Both the position numbers and the translations under genes were made by a program. This document shows positions 13,561-15,953 of a stretch of DNA of 15,953 bases, piece after piece. The notes under the pieces were generated by a model. The model saw only the letters and a program-made list of their open reading frames with translations. It was not told the origin of the DNA and did not search any database. Source of the stretch: Deltaproteobacteria bacterium (GTDB taxonomy: Bacteria; Desulfobacterota; Desulfobacteria; Desulfobacterales; C00003060); assembly GCA_019309815.1 (NCBI GenBank), contig JAFDFO010000032.1, positions 1-15,953 of the forward strand. The letters are read 5' to 3'. Position 1 is the stretch's first letter; each line of letters opens with the position of its first letter.

Positions 13561-15495
13561 ATGAAGACCTTACTCATTGAAATAATCACCGAAGAGATTC
13601 CTGCTGGGTACATTGAACCGGCCCTTGAAGCCATGAAGACCCTCATGTCGCAGAGACTGTCACAATCCCGTATTGAGCACGGCCCCATGGAGGTCCTCGG
13701 AACCCCAAGGCGTCTCGCTCTCATAGTTCAAAAAGTGGCTGAGCGGCAGACATCCATCACAAAGGAAGTGGTCGGGCCTCCCAGGACAGCTGCTTTTGAT
13801 GCAGAAGGAAAGCCCACAAAGGCAGCCGAAGGTTTTGCCAGGAGTCAAGGCGTTTCCATCAAGCATCTCAGCATCAAGACAACTGCCAAAGGGGAATATG
13901 TGTGTGTTAAGAAGCGGGAGCGAGGCAAGTCCTCCTGGAAACTCCTCCAGACCATCATCCCGGAGGTTATTACTGCTATTCCCTTTCCCAAGTCTATGCG
14001 GTGGGCGGATCTCAGCCTGGTTTTCGCGAGGCCCATTCACGGGATTCTGGCTCTCCTTGGCGACCGGATTATCCCGTTCAAAATGGAAAACATCAAGAGC
14101 GGCCGTCGAACCCTTGGTCATCGTTTCATGCATCCGAGGCCAGTCGTTGTCTCTGATGCGTCCGAGTATGCAGCAGCCCTCCGGTCAGCCTACGTAGTGG
14201 CCGACATTTCCGAGCGCAAGAAGATGGTCCGGGAAGACATTGACGAAGCTGCCCGCAAACTCGGGGGTGAAGTCATCGCCGACGATGTGCTTCTGGACAC
14301 AGTGACCCATCTGGTGGAGTACTCGGCAGTGTCCGCAGGTACTTTTGACGCGGCTTTTCTGGAGGTCCCTCGAGAAGTCCTTATCACTGCCATGCGGGAA
14401 CACCAGAAGTACTTTGCCGTAGTGGGTACGGACGATCAATTACTCCCCTGTTTCATTGCTGTGAACAATACACCAGCCAAAGATATTGACCTCGTGACTT
14501 CAGGGCACGAGAGAGTCCTGAGGGCAAGGCTCGAGGATGCTCGCTTTTTCTTTCAAGCTGACGCCAAGATAACCCTCAAGGAGATGGTGGAGCGACTCAA
14601 GGGCGTATTGTTTCAGGCCAAGCTGGGGACCATGTTTGAAAAGGTGGGTCGCGTGCAGAAGCTGGCCGAGCACCTTGCGGAGCTGACTGCACCGGAGTTG
14701 AAGGTTCAAGTGTCACGGGGGGCGTGGCTGTGTAAATCAGACTTGACGACCCACATGGTGAATGAGTTCCCCAAACTACAAGGGGTAATGGGCCGCATCT
14801 ATGCAGCCCATGCCGGCGAGTCTGAAGAAGTGGCCCGGGCTGTTGAGGAGCACTACCTGCCGGCATATGCAGGGGGCCCACTGCCTGAGTCCGCTGCTGG
14901 TGCGCTCCTGAGCATAGCTGACAAGCTAGATACGATCTGCGGGTGTTTTGGTATCGGCCTTATCCCGAGCGGGACCTCCGATCCTTACGCGCTGAGACGC
15001 CAGGCCATAGGGATTGTCCAGATTATGCTGGCCCGAACCTTTCAATGGTCTCTAAAAGAACTTATTCGCAAGAGTCTTGAGCTTTTGCAGGACAAGATAT
15101 CCGAAGACGCAGTGCAGACTGAGGAGAGAGTCCTTACCTTCTTTCAACATCGCCTTGAACACCTACTGGGTGAGGACGGTTTTTCAAAGGATGTGATTGC
15201 CGCTGTGGTGAGCGCTTCGGTGGACAATGTCCCCGCGGTCCGAAGCCGGACAGCCGCTCTTGAGGTGTTAAAGACGAAATCGGATTTTGAACCCCTGGCC
15301 GTTGCCTTCAAACGCGTGGTCAACATTATCAAGCAGGCTACGGAGCGGGGCGACATTCAAGCACAATCCGATGGACAAGAAGCAAGAGCAGATTCCAACC
15401 TGTTTCAGCAGGCCGAGGAGCACGAACTCTACCAGGCCTTGAACAAGGTGAAACAGGACATATCTATCTGGGGATCTGGAGAAAGGGGCCTTTGA
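13561..15495 (+). CDS. glyS: Glycyl-tRNA synthetase beta subunit, in-frame part
   Basis: GlyS is the tRNA-binding partner of GlyQ. The start is typical (MKTLLIEIITEEIPAGYIEP). Landmarks include REHQKYFAV (H281 to F285 in the core), RFFFQAD, SDLTTHMVNEFPKLQGVMG and GTSDPYALRR (471-480). The frame stops at 644 residues with GSGERGL, short of the ~690 usual for the family. The missing C-terminal part of the DALR-type anticodon-binding domain is present just downstream in the +1 frame (see the next entry). As read, the protein would lack the end of that domain. Since GlyRS is essential, this is probably a sequence or assembly error, a recent mutation, or a recoded gene, not a tolerated truncation. 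Confidence 0.95.
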   Translation: MKTLLIEIITEEIPAGYIEPALEAMKTLMSQRLSQSRIEHGPMEVLGTPRRLALIVQKVAERQTSITKEVVGPPRTAAFDAEGKPTKAAEGFARSQGVSIKHLSIKTTAKGEYVCVKKRERGKSSWKLLQTIIPEVITAIPFPKSMRWADLSLVFARPIHGILALLGDRIIPFKMENIKSGRRTLGHRFMHPRPVVVSDASEYAAALRSAYVVADISERKKMVREDIDEAARKLGGEVIADDVLLDTVTHLVEYSAVSAGTFDAAFLEVPREVLITAMREHQKYFAVVGTDDQLLPCFIAVNNTPAKDIDLVTSGHERVLRARLEDARFFFQADAKITLKEMVERLKGVLFQAKLGTMFEKVGRVQKLAEHLAELTAPELKVQVSRGAWLCKSDLTTHMVNEFPKLQGVMGRIYAAHAGESEEVARAVEEHYLPAYAGGPLPESAAGALLSIADKLDTICGCFGIGLIPSGTSDPYALRRQAIGIVQIMLARTFQWSLKELIRKSLELLQDKISEDAVQTEERVLTFFQHRLEHLLGEDGFSKDVIAAVVSASVDNVPAVRSRTAALEVLKTKSDFEPLAVAFKRVVNIIKQATERGDIQAQSDGQEARADSNLFQQAEEHELYQALNKVKQDISIWGSGERGL

Positions 15496-15664
15496 CCTGG
15501 CCTTATTGAAGGTCGCTGGTTTGAAAGGGCCCGTGGACAGTTTCTTTGACGGGGTAATGGTGTTGACTGAGGATGAGCGCCTGAAACAAAACCGTTTGGC
15601 CCTGCTGGAAGAAATTGCCGACCTCTTTAACATCTTCGCCGATTTCTCAAGAATTTCGACGTAG
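15452..15664 (+). pseudogene. glyS: Out-of-frame 3' end of glyS (DALR domain C-terminus)
   Basis: In the +1 frame, open from after a TGA at 15449-15451 to a TAG at 15662-15664, the translation runs DLEKGAFDLALLKVAGLKG, then PVDSFFDGVMVLTEDERLKQ, then NRLALLEEIADLFNIFADFS. This is the standard GlyS ending (PVDxFFDxVMV, NRLALL, ADFS). The full gene would span 13561-15664, about 700 residues and close to family length. The frame change must fall in 15452-15492, where both frames are open. TATCTATCT at 15461-15469 is a tandem 4-mer. Removing one copy restores the frame and gives KQDISGDLEKGAFD. Alternatively, the CTTTGAC at the stop could permit +1 recoding. Confidence 0.88.
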
Positions 15665-15953
15665 TACGCAGTTCGTGGAAAAGAAAGAACGAATCACGCC
15701 TCTTCATAAGGCGCAGCCGCAACGCACGAAAGAAAAGAAGAAGCACGAAAGCTATGAGTTCCTGAGTTCATTTCGGCTCTATGAAATACAAGCCTGAAGT
15801 CAGGGTTCTTTCAGCGATATTGTTTCTCATATATTTCTTTATTTCGTGTTTTCGTACCTTTCGTGTCTTCGTGATAATTCTTTTCTTCTTTCTAATCAAA
15901 GATTCCTCATAGACGTAAGCAACAGGCCTATGATCGTTTTGCCATCCTGAATC
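15665..15953. repeat. CACGAAAG foldback repeat, copy C, and window end
   Basis: No gene is seen after glyS. The left arm has CACGAAAG at 15725-15732 and 15744-15751. The right arm (15841-15875) is a run of inverse units: ATTTCGTG, TTTTCGTA, CCTTTCGTG and TCTTCGTGAT. Read on the minus strand the right arm closely follows the tandem arm of copy A, so this copy appears inverted relative to A. The last ~70 bases hold nothing I recognise. Confidence 0.7.

Noticed and set aside
15800..15953. End of a minus-strand gene entering from the right edge
   Set aside because: A frame is open on the minus strand from the edge through copy C of the repeat, but it gives no recognisable protein, and most of its length is repeat sequence.

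Overview
The window reads as bacterial chromosome, most likely from a deltaproteobacterium-like lineage (Desulfobacterota). This is an inference from gene content and order, not a database result. The order is mfd, then two SurA/PpiC-type peptidyl-prolyl isomerases, asnS, mgtE, recO, glyQ and glyS, all on the plus strand, with gaps rich in dispersed repeats. Signal peptides and a periplasmic chaperone pair point to a Gram-negative cell. A separate AsnRS and a heterotetrameric GlyRS (glyQ plus glyS) fit that picture.

Left edge (1-2551): a minus-strand gene for an exported type II L-asparaginase runs off the window. A plus-strand Fic-family AMP-transferase with a C-terminal winged helix follows. 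In front of it are four TGCGCAA boxes, including an 18-bp perfect palindrome, which look like an autoregulatory operator. Right behind it sits a ~200-bp element with 30-nt terminal inverted repeats (26 of 30 matching). The gap before mfd holds hairpins and one plausible promoter.

Middle (2552-9714): mfd (transcription-repair coupling), a predicted lipoprotein PPIase and a SurA-like periplasmic PPIase overlapping by ATGA, then asnS. Right part (10024-15664): the Mg2+ channel mgtE, with a start-stop mini-ORF just upstream, then recO five bases later, then glyQ and glyS.

The most notable gene-level observation is glyS. Its reading frame stops at 15495, but the conserved C-terminal anticodon-binding segment continues in the +1 frame to a stop at 15664. 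The shift must lie between 15452 and 15492. A TATC tandem duplication in that interval is the simplest cause. The stop context (AGGGG, C, CTTTGAC) also resembles the RF2-type +1 recoding site.

The most notable structural observation is that nearly every long gap carries paired inverted arms of a repeat: CACGAAAG arms after mfd, asnS and glyS; GCGGAAT arms before asnS; CTAAA/GCCT arms before glyQ; and the MITE-like element after fic. I see no rRNA, tRNA, CRISPR array or phage genes.
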